Positions 1 through 9,843 of a stretch of 64,000 bases of DNA are shown here, one piece after another. Under the pieces are notes generated by a model. It searched no databases. It was not told where the DNA came from and was given only the letters and a program-made list of their open reading frames with translations. Origin of the DNA: an uncultured Thermoguttaceae bacterium (GTDB lineage Bacteria; Planctomycetota; Planctomycetia; Pirellulales; Thermoguttaceae); contig CALKER010000006.1 in NCBI GenBank assembly GCA_938084835.1, positions 620,001 to 684,000 of the forward strand, read 5' to 3'. The position numbers and the translations under genes were made by a program. Numbering within the stretch: the stretch's first letter is position 1; every line of letters starts with the position of its first letter.

Positions 1-468
1 GGGCTCCAGGGCCCGGCTGAGCGCGGGCGTAATTTCCTCGAGGCACATTCTGATGGATGAGGCACTTTCTGCCGCAGCCATAGTCTTAGTACTCAGCTTT
101 GTGGCCCCGAACTTTGGGTTTGGAACCGGCCCGAAAGATTTGGGCCTGTCGTCGAAGGTTTTTTTCAAGTCAGCCGTTGGTGAGAACCCAAAATCTGTGT
201 TGCAAAATGCAACACCCAATTCATCGGGTAAGTCTCTGCCGCGGTCCAACCCACCCGGCTCGTTTCTCAATAAGCCGACTTTTGACTTTTCTAATAATTC
301 TAATAAGTTACTTCGCCACCACATGGGCGATATGACGTAAACATTCTTTAATCATAGACTTACGTTTTTTACAGCCCTTATCTGACAGAATTAGAACTCC
401 CTTCGAATTAAGTTTTGGCATGGTATATGCAATCGAATCTCGAGGAGTGAGGAGTAGGCAGGCCCGGC
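1..468. other. Intergenic stretch, no gene recognised
   Basis: No reading frame here has a convincing protein or a supported start. A possible extended -10 element (TG at 421-422 followed by TATATG at 424-429) lies about 40 bases before the first stem of the folded element that starts at 469, and could be its promoter. No good -35 accompanies it, so this is a weak suggestion. Confidence 0.4.
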
Positions 469-720
469 GGGCGGAAAGGGTTAGGCCGACACTTTAGGCC
501 TGACCTATCCGCCCCATCCAGGGGGGTGAAGTAGAGGTTGTGTTGGCCCCTCGTCCGTTCTGTTGCCTCCTGGTTTGGCCTGGATGATCGCTCCACTAAA
601 AGAGTGGATTTTCAATAGACGACTGGCCCGCGAGGGTCTCTGGGATTTGGGGCCGGCAGGTGACTTGCCCACACCTGCCGGATGTCACCGCGGGGTGACA
701 CCCAGAGACCCTGTGTTTTT
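469..720 (+). ncRNA. Candidate structured RNA, class not recognised
   Basis: The sequence shows a chain of nested helices. A long hairpin pairs 469-475 with 508-514 and 479-487 with 497-505. Immediately next, 515-522 (CATCCAGG) pairs with 579-586 (CCTGGATG), enclosing GGGG 523-526 / CCCC 547-550. A small hairpin pairs 592-597 with 603-608. Finally a three-way junction is closed by a perfect 12-bp stem (633-644 with 701-712) and holds two perfect arms, 653-662/672-681 and 683-689/694-700. A T-run (716-720) follows the closing stem, as in an intrinsic terminator. Plus-strand transcription is favoured by the T-run and by a T482-G502 pair, which is an allowed U-G wobble only on this strand. It does not match RNase P RNA, tmRNA, 6S or SRP RNA motifs known to me. 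A DNA element with palindromic ends is the alternative. Confidence 0.5.
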
Positions 721-1000
721 GATACTACAAAGATTAACCAGCAGTTATCCCTAGTATTGTCAATGTAATGAAGTAACCGCGACAGAAAACCAAGCGCCCG
801 AGGTGCAAACTTTTTCTCCCAGCGAGGTGTTGCTAAGCCCGCTGTGCCTCTCCGGGGCCTTCTCTCCTCCCATTCTTCCAGCACTCACTTGATCCGCAAC
901 CTAAATTTGACTAACCGGCCCGGACGGGGACTTAGCTCCCAAGCCAGCTTGTTACACGCGAGTATTCTCCCGAGTCCTTCGCGGCGGTAAGGGGCGCCAC
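721..1000. other. Leader region before the FliL-like gene
   Basis: No gene recognised. The stretch separates the T-run of the candidate RNA from the gene at 1001. The only functional site seen is an AAGGGG ribosome-binding sequence about six bases before that ATG. Confidence 0.4.
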
Positions 1001-1639
1001 ATGCCGGCCACCAAAACTCCGGAAAAAGCCAAGTCTTCCGATAACGGCGAATTAACCGCACCAGGCAGCGAAAATCCCGCATCGATTTCGCGCCCGTCGG
1101 AAACATTGCGCCGGGTGAGATCTGCCTTAGTCCTTCTATCCGTATTTTTGGGGGGACAAATTTGCGGTATCATCGTGACGGCCGTTGCTTTTCACCCTTA
1201 TTCCCGGCAGCAGCTAAGAACTCATGTTAGCTTAGGTCGTTATCGTTTTATTGCGCCGCCCGAGGATCCTGGGCAGCTCCGCGCTTGCGAGTTTGAGCTC
1301 ACAGTGGTGCTTCACCCCGAGAAGCTTCAGCAGGTGGCAGTACGATTTGAGAGGGAAGCCACACGATTTCGTCAGGCCGTGGAAGAGTTGCTTCGGCAAG
1401 CCCGATCGACCGATTTCGCCGATCCAAGCCTTCGCCACTTGAAGCGATTCATCACCGCAAAATTAAACGAATTGCTCGGTGTTAACGCGGTGACGGAGGC
1501 GTTCATCACAGATTTTCGTCCGGACTGGGGTCGGCTAACAGAAGAGCATCCGCAATCGTCTCCGCCAGAACCGCTGGGCTTTCCGCCGCGGGCTACTTTA
1601 CAGTTGCCCGAGGGGCTAAGGGCCATCACTTCCCCCTAG
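1001..1639 (+). CDS. FliL-like membrane-anchored protein
   Basis: A 212-residue protein with a charged N-terminal cytoplasmic segment, one hydrophobic segment at about residues 40-64, and an extracytoplasmic domain. The end of that domain (residues about 150-176: helix, NELLG, then V-T-E-A-F-I-T-D-F) resembles the C-terminus of FliL, the single-pass protein that surrounds the flagellar stator, where an 'iNe-L-x-x-x-x-V-x-x-V-x-F-t-d-F' pattern is typical. The ATG at 1001 has AAGGGG six bases upstream. No other flagellar gene is nearby, but a chemoreceptor gene lies 0.6 kb away on the other strand. The reading frame is well supported; the FliL assignment rests on a short motif and topology only. 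Confidence 0.55.
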   Translation: MPATKTPEKAKSSDNGELTAPGSENPASISRPSETLRRVRSALVLLSVFLGGQICGIIVTAVAFHPYSRQQLRTHVSLGRYRFIAPPEDPGQLRACEFELTVVLHPEKLQQVAVRFEREATRFRQAVEELLRQARSTDFADPSLRHLKRFITAKLNELLGVNAVTEAFITDFRPDWGRLTEEHPQSSPPEPLGFPPRATLQLPEGLRAITSP

Positions 1640-2255
1640 TTCGGTTTTGTCTCCTTATTTTTTCGGATCGGTAGCGAAGTCGTCTACATCGGGGGTTTTC
1701 CCTCCTTGCGACACGCGGTGCAGTATCGGCGCTCCGAAAGCCTCGAGGTCTGCCGGTTTAAATTGGAGCGTGGTGACAAGCCTCCCTCGCGCGAGAAGTG
1801 TCAGGCTTTTTACGGTGCTTGTGGTCCAGTGGATCGCTACCGTGGTGGTAGGAGCTTCGCGTTCCTACCCCTTGCGCATCCGCGGACTTAACACTGCGGA
1901 AATGGGACGTGGGCACGGTGACAGTCTGAACTTCGGTTAGTTGACAGGAGGGCTTCAAATTGGTGTTATCTTGGCCCATGTTTACCCACTATTTCGTTTC
2001 AAGCTTTCAGAGCCGCCTCAGGGGCCATTACTTCCGCCAATATTAAATTTATTTCTCTTTCAAGGCACTTTGACACCGCTTGGCCTAGAGGCACTTCGCC
2101 GCGAGGATGGCCGAAGAACAGGGCGGAGGCTTTCCTTAGGGTGGAAAGCCCCCGCCGCGGAGAAGTGTTCAGAACTATCTCTGCGCCGTCCGCCAATTAG
2201 GGACTTAACGGCGTGACCCGTGGAGGAAAGAATCACTTCCAAAGGGCGAAAATTC
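1640..2255. other. Intergenic stretch between convergent genes, rich in hairpins
   Basis: No gene recognised. It contains a 7-bp inverted repeat at 1847-1853/1863-1869 and the long composite hairpin at 2092-2167 listed separately. The flanking genes converge, so these structures may end or stabilise transcripts, but neither is followed by a T-run. Confidence 0.5.
2092..2167. repeat. Long composite inverted repeat (hairpin)
   Basis: Outer stem 2092-2097 (CACTTC) with 2162-2167 (GAAGTG) and 2099-2103 (CCGCG) with 2156-2160 (CGCGG). Inner stem 2122-2126 (GGCGG) with 2152-2156 (CCGCC) and 2128-2135 (GGCTTTCC) with 2143-2150 (GGAAAGCC), with loop 2136-2142. Position 2156 is shared, so inner and outer stems each lose at most one pair. 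It lies about 90 bases past the chemoreceptor stop codon. No T-run follows on either strand, so it is not a standard terminator; a 3'-UTR stem or small structured RNA is possible. Confidence 0.5.
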
Positions 2256-4331
2256 CTAAATCTTAAAACCACTGACAAGCTCTCGAAGCGCTTGAGCCTG
2301 TGCCCCGAGTTCCTCGCTGCTTGAGGCCATTTCCTCGCTACTGGCGGCAGCCTGCTCTGTCACTTGAGCGATTCCATGGACGGCGTTGCGCACCTCCTGC
2401 GCTGCCATGGTTTGCTCCACAGCCTTCTGCGTGATAAGAGTGACCTTATCAGCCGTGGAATTAACTGTTGCGAGAATCTCATTTAGCGCGGCACCCATCT
2501 GGTCGCTTAGTTGAGCACCGGACTCAACAAGCTCGGTAGATTGCCGGATCAATTGAACGATCTCGCGTGCGGCTTGATTAGATCGCTCTGCAAGTTTACG
2601 TACCTCATCGGCTACGACGGCAAATCCCATTCCGTGCTCCCCGGCGCGGGCAGCCTCGATCGCAGCATTTAGGGCAAGAAGATTTGTCTGGCTGGCAATG
2701 TCGGATACCACTTGAATAATATCCGCGATCCGTTTGGCGGCATCGCGGATGGCATTCATTGCTGCCAGGGATTTTTCCACAGCCTGGTTGCCACGGAGAG
2801 CGTTTTCGCGACTTTGACGAGCGAGTTGATCGGCCTCAGCTGCCAAGGCTTGAACGGACTCGATGGTGCTGGTCAGTTGATCCACGGCAGCGGTGATCTG
2901 TTGCACACTGGCCGACTGCGACTGAGCGCCTTGGGCGACCATTTGGGAACCTTCCGCTACAATTCGTGAGCCTTCAGCAACCTGTTCTGCTCCGCTTTTT
3001 ACTTGTCCCACCAGGTCTTGCAGTTTTTCCACAAAGGCGTTGAACCAGTGCGCCAATTCTCCTAGCTCATCTTTGCTAGTGAGCTCGAGCCGTTTTGTTA
3101 AGTCCCCATGACCCTGGGCGATTTCCTTCATCACATTTAAAGCGTGTCCGATTTGCCGGCGGAGATACCGCGAAGTACTAAACCCGAAGCCCACCATCAC
3201 CCCAGCTACCATAATGGCACCCAAGCACGTCCAAGAGATCATGTTGTTAATTCCTGAACGGACGTACGCCAGAGATTGCTCAAAGTCGTCCTCGTACGCG
3301 CCTGCTCCAATAACCCAGTCCCAAGGTTCAAAGTAAGTAATCGCTGCAACCTTCCACCGGGGAGCCTTTTCTCCGGGGTTTTGCCACGGGTAGCGTTCGA
3401 AGGCTACTTCCCCGGGTTTAAGCTCGAGCGCTTTGTTGATAATCGATTGGATGAAGTATCGACCATGAGCATCCTTTGCCTCCCAGATGTTTTCCCCGTC
3501 CCGTTTACCTTGATGCGAGATAATGTAGTGCCCCCGTTTCTCGCCCGTTCCTTGGAGTATGTACACGTAACCAGTTTTTCCCACAGTGGTCCTTAGTATA
3601 GCCTCACGGACTTGGTTTATTTCGTCTCGGGGGATACCTACGTAAAGGCAGCCTAAAATTTCCCCATGATGATTTCGGATTGGTATATATTTGGTTACGT
3701 ACCATTTATTTACCACAAAGGCGATGCCGGAGTAGCTTTCTCCGCGCTTGATGGCATTGGCAACCGGATTGAGCGTCCCATCGGGGTTGACAGCGGGGAT
3801 ATAAGTTCCCACGGCTCGGCGGCCCTCTGCTGTTAGTACGGTCGTAGCTACCCGGAGAAGATCCCCCTCCGCATTCATGCGTTGGAAGACGGTGCAAGTT
3901 AGGCCGGTAAGCTTCGTGACTTCATCAACCACCGGTTGCGGCTTCTCGGGATCGTTGGAAGGAGTTAGAGGTAGCTCGCCCACAAAAAATTGAGGCAATT
4001 CCACTTGAATCGTCTGGCCGGTGAACTGATTCTTGGCTGTCCACAAACTCTTTTGCGTGCCTAAATGAACGCCCCCCAAATCGACAAGCATCTTTTCGGC
4101 GACGGTAATGCCTCGCTCGAGTGATCGTAGGAGGCTCTGATGATAAGCATCAAGCATGTTGTAGACGCCTGATGCCACATGCTCGCAGGCGTGCTTGCCG
4201 AGGTTTAATACCTCCGTCTGAACTCGGGAATAGAGTGAAGTTTTGGCGGCCAAAAGTATGCCGATGGTGATTAGCGCTGTCATGATCACGCCGGCGGTAG
4301 TTGTAAGCAGCACTCGTCTCGAGAGTCGCAT
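2256..4331 (-). CDS. Methyl-accepting chemotaxis protein
   Basis: A transmembrane chemoreceptor that would signal to CheA/CheW. Order of parts: TM1 (residues 6-28), a periplasmic double sensor of the Cache_3/Cache_2 kind (about 55-350, with T-V-F-Q-R and G-Y-V-Y-I segments), TM2 (about 363-385), HAMP (386-438), and a long coiled-coil signalling domain whose hairpin tip [21 protein letters not shown] is at about 545-565. The end (LVSGFKI) is typical and there is no CheR-binding pentapeptide. An upstream in-frame TTG (4349) is possible, but GGGGAGG at 4341-4347, nine bases before the ATG at 4331, fixes the start. The ligand is unknown; Cache domains usually bind small organic acids, amino acids or similar metabolites. 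No che genes are in the window. Confidence 0.93.
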   Translation of the reverse strand: MRLSRRVLLTTTAGVIMTALITIGILLAAKTSLYSRVQTEVLNLGKHACEHVASGVYNMLDAYHQSLLRSLERGITVAEKMLVDLGGVHLGTQKSLWTAKNQFTGQTIQVELPQFFVGELPLTPSNDPEKPQPVVDEVTKLTGLTCTVFQRMNAEGDLLRVATTVLTAEGRRAVGTYIPAVNPDGTLNPVANAIKRGESYSGIAFVVNKWYVTKYIPIRNHHGEILGCLYVGIPRDEINQVREAILRTTVGKTGYVYILQGTGEKRGHYIISHQGKRDGENIWEAKDAHGRYFIQSIINKALELKPGEVAFERYPWQNPGEKAPRWKVAAITYFEPWDWVIGAGAYEDDFEQSLAYVRSGINNMISWTCLGAIMVAGVMVGFGFSTSRYLRRQIGHALNVMKEIAQGHGDLTKRLELTSKDELGELAHWFNAFVEKLQDLVGQVKSGAEQVAEGSRIVAEGSQMVAQGAQSQSASVQQITAAVDQLTSTIESVQALAAEADQLARQSRENALRGNQAVEKSLAAMNAIRDAAKRIADIIQVVSDIASQTNLLALNAAIEAARAGEHGMGFAVVADEVRKLAERSNQAAREIVQLIRQSTELVESGAQLSDQMGAALNEILATVNSTADKVTLITQKAVEQTMAAQEVRNAVHGIAQVTEQAAASSEEMASSSEELGAQAQALRELVSGFKI

Positions 4332-5210
4332 CTTGCAGTTCCTCCCCAAGCTTTGTAAAGGCTCGGCCTAAAGTTCTTGCTGTTGCTACTCGAAAAGCAC
4401 GATTTCCTGGAGCAACAGGTTGCTCCGAATTTTCTTCTGTTTACGAATGGAAACGTCCCCACTACGTGCAGCTGATACCGGGTCAACTCGGACAACCCCA
4501 TCCATGTGCACCAGCTAACTCGGAAATCAGGCAAGGTCCAAAACGCCACGGGAGATGTGTTTCGTCGCCCCTCGCGCTAGCTGTCAGGTATTTCTGCCAA
4601 ACAGTAATGTTCGTTTCCTTTAGTGGAGTATAGCTTGATTTTTGTCTAAAGGAGCTTGGGATAGCTCCGATCGCCAGCTAAAGGAGATTTCGGGGCCAAT
4701 AAATCCCCGGAACAGGCGGGAGGTAGGTAGATCGTGCTCCTAACTACCGACCAACTTACCTAGCGTTGTTAGATATCGGGAGAGTTGTTTTTCAGAAGGG
4801 GGATTGTCTTTTTAAAAACGGTTGTCTCTTGGGAAAAAATTCTTGCCTAGCCTCCGCGACACCCGATCGGGGGTTAAGCTTTTTCCAAATAGTAGCAGCA
4901 TTAACCGATTGTAAAATTGCAAGCTATGAGTCAGATGTGCCCGTAATGCGCGTTCTTAGCTTTTTAGACTGCCAAACTTACTGAGTTGAGAACCGGAATT
5001 ATGGTATGGTTCGTTCATTAATAAATTACTTTGCTTCTCTCGTTATAATGGACTGCTTTTCCGATGATCCTGGGACAAGGTGCCGGATTTCTGCTTTCAC
5101 GGAAATCACACTAGGTGGCTTTTCCCCTTGGAGTAGTATCAACTTCGCTTTGATGAAATGTGCGGGAGTAATATCTTGGAAAGGTTCGATCTCAATTTGG
5201 GAGGAATGCC
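4332..5210. other. Divergent intergenic region
   Basis: No gene recognised. It holds the leaders of two divergent genes. A perfect 8-bp inverted repeat (4409-4416/4419-4426, GGAGCAAC/GTTGCTCC) lies about 80 bases upstream of the chemoreceptor start and could be an operator or leader hairpin. The right end carries the GGAGG site at 5200-5204 for the gene at 5211. Confidence 0.45.
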
Positions 5211-6542
5211 ATGCAAAAGAAAAAATCGTTGCGGGGAATCGATCGGCGAAGTTTTCTGGAGGCGATGGCGGCCGGGGCAGGGATGTCGGTCGGTGGGATA
5301 GGTGCTGGCCGGATGGTAAGTGCGGAACCGCCTGGCCACTCCCTTAAGGACTTGTGGAGCAAGGTGGCAAGTATTGAGGGGTCTCAGCTGGCGGCTGGTG
5401 CTGCAGTGGTTGAGCCGGCTGGACCGGCCCGAGCCCGGAGGATCAAGCTGGGCTTGGTGGGCCAAGGCGGCCGAGGCCGATGGATTGCTCGACTGTTTCA
5501 AAAACATGGCGGATACCAAATCACCGCAGTGGCCGACTACTTTCCCGAACTGGCTGACCAAGCCGGTGAGGAGTTTGGCGTAGAAAAGAAATACCGCTTT
5601 TCGGGTCTAAAAGGTTATCAGAAGGTGCTCGATAGTGGGGTGGAGGCGATTGTGTTGAAAACGCCTCCCTGCTTTTTTCCTGAACACGCCAAGGCGGCGG
5701 TAGAGGCAGGGGTGCATGTGTATATGGCCAAGCCGGTTGCCGTGGATGTGCCTGGTTGTTTAGCGATCCAAAAAGTCGGTCAGCAGGCGAGCGAGAAAAA
5801 TCTGGTTTTTTTGGTTGATTACCAGGCACCAACGGATCCGGTCAATCAACAGGTGGCGGATGTCATCCGCAGCGGTCAACTGGGCCGGTTGGCCCGGATC
5901 ACTACGACCGGCATCAGCGGCGGGCATAGCGATCCGCCAAAAACTCAGACCATTGCCAGCCGATTGCGCGGCCTTATCTGGGATAATGACATTCCCCTGG
6001 GTGGCGGGTTTATCGTCTCGTTTGATATCCACGCCATTGACGTGGCTATTTGGGTGTTGGGGCGGCAGCCTACAGCGGCCGTGGGCGCCTGTCGGATAGC
6101 CAGACCAGAACCTCGGGGCGGTGATAGCCCCGATGTCTTCTCGGTGATTTTCGAGTACGAGGATGGCTTGCTCCATGACCATTGGAGTCAGCATTTGCCC
6201 AACCGCACCCCCGGCGAACTGAGCATGAAGGCCTTCACCTACAGCGGTCATGCCGTGATCAACTATTGGGGTCATTCAGCTTGGGAAATCCGCGGGCAAA
6301 AGCGTGTGGAAGCCCCTGTGGAAAACCTCTACGAGGCTGGCGCACTGCGGAACATTGCCGCTTTTTATAAGGCGATTTTGGAAGGCCCGTATGATAATCC
6401 AACGGTCCCTCGGGCAGTGTCCGGATGTTTAACTTGCATTTTAGGCCGTGAGGCCTGCTTACGCGGCCGGCGGGTAACCATGGCCGAGCTTTTGGCTGAA
6501 AACCGGAAGTTACCCCTGGACCTTACCGGCCTGGTGGAGTAA
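5211..6542 (+). CDS. Tat-exported Gfo/Idh/MocA family oxidoreductase
   Basis: A 443-residue NAD(P)-dependent sugar or inositol-type oxidoreductase. The N-terminus carries a twin-arginine signal (R12-R13-S-F-L followed by an Ala/Gly-rich hydrophobic segment), so it is probably folded with its cofactor and exported. The Rossmann fold begins at L80-G-L-V-G-Q-G-G. The family's K-P pair is at 174-175 and the second-domain D-x-H-x-x-D motif follows G-G-G at about 264-278. The ATG at 5211 has GGAGG six bases before it. Such exported oxidoreductases are expanded in planctomycetes and are thought to modify glycan-derived sugars; the substrate here cannot be read from sequence. The gene stands alone. 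Confidence 0.92.
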   Translation: MQKKKSLRGIDRRSFLEAMAAGAGMSVGGIGAGRMVSAEPPGHSLKDLWSKVASIEGSQLAAGAAVVEPAGPARARRIKLGLVGQGGRGRWIARLFQKHGGYQITAVADYFPELADQAGEEFGVEKKYRFSGLKGYQKVLDSGVEAIVLKTPPCFFPEHAKAAVEAGVHVYMAKPVAVDVPGCLAIQKVGQQASEKNLVFLVDYQAPTDPVNQQVADVIRSGQLGRLARITTTGISGGHSDPPKTQTIASRLRGLIWDNDIPLGGGFIVSFDIHAIDVAIWVLGRQPTAAVGACRIARPEPRGGDSPDVFSVIFEYEDGLLHDHWSQHLPNRTPGELSMKAFTYSGHAVINYWGHSAWEIRGQKRVEAPVENLYEAGALRNIAAFYKAILEGPYDNPTVPRAVSGCLTCILGREACLRGRRVTMAELLAENRKLPLDLTGLVE

Positions 6543-7696
6543 ACGTTCTTCGGTCTGCCTCTCATGCCAGCAGTTTCCAAAGAGCATCCCTGGGAGGGGG
6601 GATCTTTGTCCTTAATGCCTGCCCCCTTTGGCAGAAAACGCATTGCTTTTTTCCTCCGGGCTCTTTGCCGGGTTCCTCAAGTCAAAGGATTTCAGCTTGA
6701 ATCCGCTGGGAACCATGTTCTTTTTCCTTCGGGTATCTCGTCATGCCTCTGTGGAAAATGGCGAAAACAAATGATGCCGGGGCGAACCATGGGCAGGATG
6801 AATTGGCTGCCAACCGTTTAGGCACCAGCGAGCCCGTTAGCCGACGTATGTCCTACAGGATCGATACGCTGAGGGGAGATTTTGCGGAGAAGCACGTTGA
6901 AAAATAGACTTAACTCATCAACATCCGCAAAGAGTAGCCTAAATTTCTTTTTCGGAATCGGCCGTCCAATAGAGGTCATCGCCCTTTGGGAAAGACTTTC
7001 CTCCCAAGGCTCGACAGCCTTGGGAAGCGTCGTGGAAAGTAAGAAGTAGCAATGGTTTCTGTTCCGGCTTCTCTAAGGAGGTGGAAGCCGCGAAACCCCT
7101 ATCAACTAGAAACCGAAATTACGCAGACAATCCCATCAATCAACCAAATGACCTAAGCAGACTTGGGTTGCATTCTGGAAAATCAAAGCGGTGCAGCCGT
7201 AGTCCAGGATGAAAAACAGCAATTGTTCCGCTCGTATTGAGCAGTCGTGTAGAGGAAGCCTACATTTTTAACTGCGGCTTGGCCCGCCACTGGCGTTAAG
7301 ATCCTTGGAGGGCAACTAGACCCTCGAGTAACCCAATTATTGAGAATTGTTCGGTCAGTTCCACGGTGGTAATGCTGCCGCAGCTTAGGTTGGGTTGATC
7401 AATCGGCGGTTCAGAGTGGAGGTCACACGCCTAGCTCGGGTAGGGTTTCCAGGATTTATCTTTGTGCGGTGCGGTGAGCCGCACATTCCGGGAGGCGACG
7501 CAGGATGCATGGCACGGCGCGGGCCATGATCAAAATAACAAGTGGCAATTGGCCCCAAACACCAGGGCCTCAAGGGTATTCTTTTGGGAAGAAAGTTTTT
7601 CAAAGGGTCTATGTGTGAATCCCCTTATAAGAAATTGTGATTGGCTAGTAAGAATAAGAAATTGTGATTGGCTAAGAGAGCTAGTTTCCCTTGGGT
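6543..7696. other. Intergenic stretch between convergent genes, with repeats
   Basis: No gene recognised in 1.15 kb. Contains a 9-bp inverted repeat (7002-7010/7017-7025, TCCCAAGGC/GCCTTGGGA), a 6-bp hairpin with a TGAG loop (7469-7474/7479-7484), and the tandem repeat at 7627-7674 listed separately. Confidence 0.5.
7627..7674. repeat. Direct repeat, two 21-bp copies
   Basis: The 21-base sequence beginning ATAAGAAATTGTGATTGG occurs exactly at 7627-7647 and again at 7654-7674, a 27-base period. It lies just past the stop codon of the beta-helix gene and is AT-rich compared with its surroundings. It may be a replication-slippage duplication or a small repeat locus. Confidence 0.8.
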
Positions 7697-9724
7697 TTAA
7701 TTACCACTGTGAAAGACCAGTAGAGGGGGTACTCCGCGTATACGAAGTGTTACGTCTTCAAGAATTCCCTTTGAAGGGGGGCTTAAGCGAAGGAGCAGAA
7801 TACGGTCTTCCGAAGCCGCGGACACAACGGTAGACGTAAATTCTGCTACATTGCTTTTCTCCCAAAGGAGCTTTCCATCGGGCGCGCGAAGTTCCACCGA
7901 CACCCTTTCTGCATCTCCCTGACCCGATACTCCGAGAGCCAGCAAGTTATTCCCCGGCACACAAACGGCGAACACCCCGGCGGTTTGAAACAGATGAATT
8001 CTGTCGCGGACTCCCAGGATTCCAGCCGGGCACGTAGAGCGAACAAGGCGAAGCGTATCTTGCCCAGGATAACCCCGAATGAGATAAAGCCCGCTTTCCT
8101 TGGCATCGAAAGCGAACTCCTTTGTGCTTCCGACTTTGATGGATGCTTGCAAAATCACACGGCCGTTATTGTCGATGAACTCGATGGGGACCTCCCTAGG
8201 CGACAGGCTCCCAACAGCTTCGGCTGTGAGAACCACGTTGACAAAACCAGGCGTCCTAACCCACAGGGCATATGCCGCCTCGTGCCGTAATCGATGACGA
8301 GGAACGTGAGAGTCTTCCCATTGCTCGTGGCCAAGAGCGTGCTCTGCTGCGGTAGTTTCTAGCGGCACTATCGGCAAACCTGCTAGCGGTGAAATGGGAC
8401 ACCATTCAGCAATGAGCTTTGGTTCCAAATGGAACAATTTTTCCTGCTCTGGAGTCCGCACCTTAATGTCGCCGATTACGTCCTTTAAACCTACGAGGGC
8501 AGGGTCCTCCAAGGCCATCGGCGGCCGAGAAATTTTTTCCTCAAGCAGTAGGTTTTCGAACATTACTCCGCCAAGGGGTTCGGTGTCGTCGGGCCCGGAG
8601 ACAAACAAAAGAGGCGCGCTAACCCTTGGCTTTTCCGCGGGATCGGCAATAGTACATTTGAGAAACCTAAGCTGAAGACCACTGGCCGGCTTGGAGCGGA
8701 TGAGGATACCAGCCCGCTCGTTATCCTCGAAGCGACAGCTCACAACTTCCACTGTCCCGCGGACTGCCGCAGCCTGCGTGTTCCTGGTAAACAAGTAAAA
8801 CGAGCGCGCGTTGGAGCCTCTTGTTACGCAATTTTCAATACGGATAAAAACCGGTTCTGACTGGGCATTAAGATTGCCCAGATAAATCACGATCCCGAGG
8901 CCCTGGTTGTCGTCAATCACGCAGTGGCGCATCACACAGTTGACGAGAAGCTCGTGAGGATGATTAGGCTCGAAGTCGATACCCGCTGCCGGTGGGGTCC
9001 CCGCGGTGCCACGTAGTGTCACGTGTTCGATCAACAAATTCTTTGCCGTGATGACACTGATTCCTTGCCGATAATTACGCTCGCATGTGACGTGGCGGAT
9101 TATGACATCACAGTTTGGTTCCCCGTTGCGTCCTGCGCCAAGGTAAATGCCATCGCCGCCGCTTTCCGCTAACGTTAGCCCCTCTACGAGCACGTTTGAG
9201 CAGCCACGAAGCGACAACACATGACGCCATTCTGCCTTTTCATACGGGGGTGCCGCATAGTCTGACCGGTGCATCCGCAGGGTTGCGCCGTAACCGATAA
9301 GTCGAATGTTGGTTTTGTTTCTTGCCTCGAACAAGCAGTCGTTCTTGCCGCGAAATGCTCCCTTTTTGGCTACGACCTCAGTTCCAGGCTGGAAAAAAAT
9401 CTCCTGATCACTCTCTAATTGGATTTTGTCAACAATCCAAGGCGATGGCATTCTCGGTACCACCACTCGCTGGGCTCCCGAACGAATTGCCGCCTGAAGG
9501 AACGCGGTGCTGTCCTCCGGATCGAAACCCCACCAAGCTGCACTGGCGGTTGTTAGGTTGCCAGCAAGCACCTCGGCCACAGCCTGCGGATTCGTCGCAA
9601 CAAGGTCCTCGCCGCTTAGTGCGGTAAGAGAGGCTTCCCACCCCGAAATCCCATTTCCGCCCTGAGAAACTGTGGTCACGAGGATAGACGTCATCCACAC
9701 GGCGAATGTTTCTCGAGCTTTCAT
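7697..9724 (-). CDS. Secreted right-handed parallel beta-helix protein
   Basis: A protein of about 675 residues. It starts with a signal-like hydrophobic segment (MKARETFAVWMTSILVTTVS). The next 350 residues show the regular I/V-x-N-C/V-x-x-x-x-G-x-x-x pattern of pectate-lyase-like beta-helices (for example N-V-L-V-E-G-L-T-L and I-R-H-V-T-C-E-R-N). The N-terminal part, D-D-S/T-AF-like (E-D-S-T-A-F-L-Q-A-A-I), matches the start of polygalacturonase-type helices. The last 200 residues look like beta-sandwich domains. The fold is used by polysaccharide lyases, glycoside hydrolases and epimerases; catalytic residues were not identified. An upstream ATG at 9751 is possible, but the start at 9724 gives the better signal peptide. 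Confidence 0.8.
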   Translation of the reverse strand: MKARETFAVWMTSILVTTVSQGGNGISGWEASLTALSGEDLVATNPQAVAEVLAGNLTTASAAWWGFDPEDSTAFLQAAIRSGAQRVVVPRMPSPWIVDKIQLESDQEIFFQPGTEVVAKKGAFRGKNDCLFEARNKTNIRLIGYGATLRMHRSDYAAPPYEKAEWRHVLSLRGCSNVLVEGLTLAESGGDGIYLGAGRNGEPNCDVIIRHVTCERNYRQGISVITAKNLLIEHVTLRGTAGTPPAAGIDFEPNHPHELLVNCVMRHCVIDDNQGLGIVIYLGNLNAQSEPVFIRIENCVTRGSNARSFYLFTRNTQAAAVRGTVEVVSCRFEDNERAGILIRSKPASGLQLRFLKCTIADPAEKPRVSAPLLFVSGPDDTEPLGGVMFENLLLEEKISRPPMALEDPALVGLKDVIGDIKVRTPEQEKLFHLEPKLIAEWCPISPLAGLPIVPLETTAAEHALGHEQWEDSHVPRHRLRHEAAYALWVRTPGFVNVVLTAEAVGSLSPREVPIEFIDNNGRVILQASIKVGSTKEFAFDAKESGLYLIRGYPGQDTLRLVRSTCPAGILGVRDRIHLFQTAGVFAVCVPGNNLLALGVSGQGDAERVSVELRAPDGKLLWEKSNVAEFTSTVVSAASEDRILLLRLSPPSKGILEDVTLRIRGVPPLLVFHSGN

Positions 9725-9843
9725 AACAGGACCCTTTTTGGGTAAAACCATTTTTTCTTCGACGCACAGAGATCTGAACGACTCCTGGCGTACGCGATAC
9801 TCCGGCGTGATAACTTACCGGAGAGAAACGCAGGCCGGGTGAA

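Noticed and set aside
1..48. A minus-strand frame starting at ATG 48 and running off the left edge (M-C-L-E-E-I-T-P-A-L-S).
   Set aside because: Sixteen codons with no clear ribosome-binding site cannot be assigned; it may still be the start of a real gene outside the window.
5031..5049. TATAAT at 5044 as a promoter for the Gfo/Idh/MocA gene.
   Set aside because: No acceptable -35 sequence lies at 16-18 bases, so it was not called.
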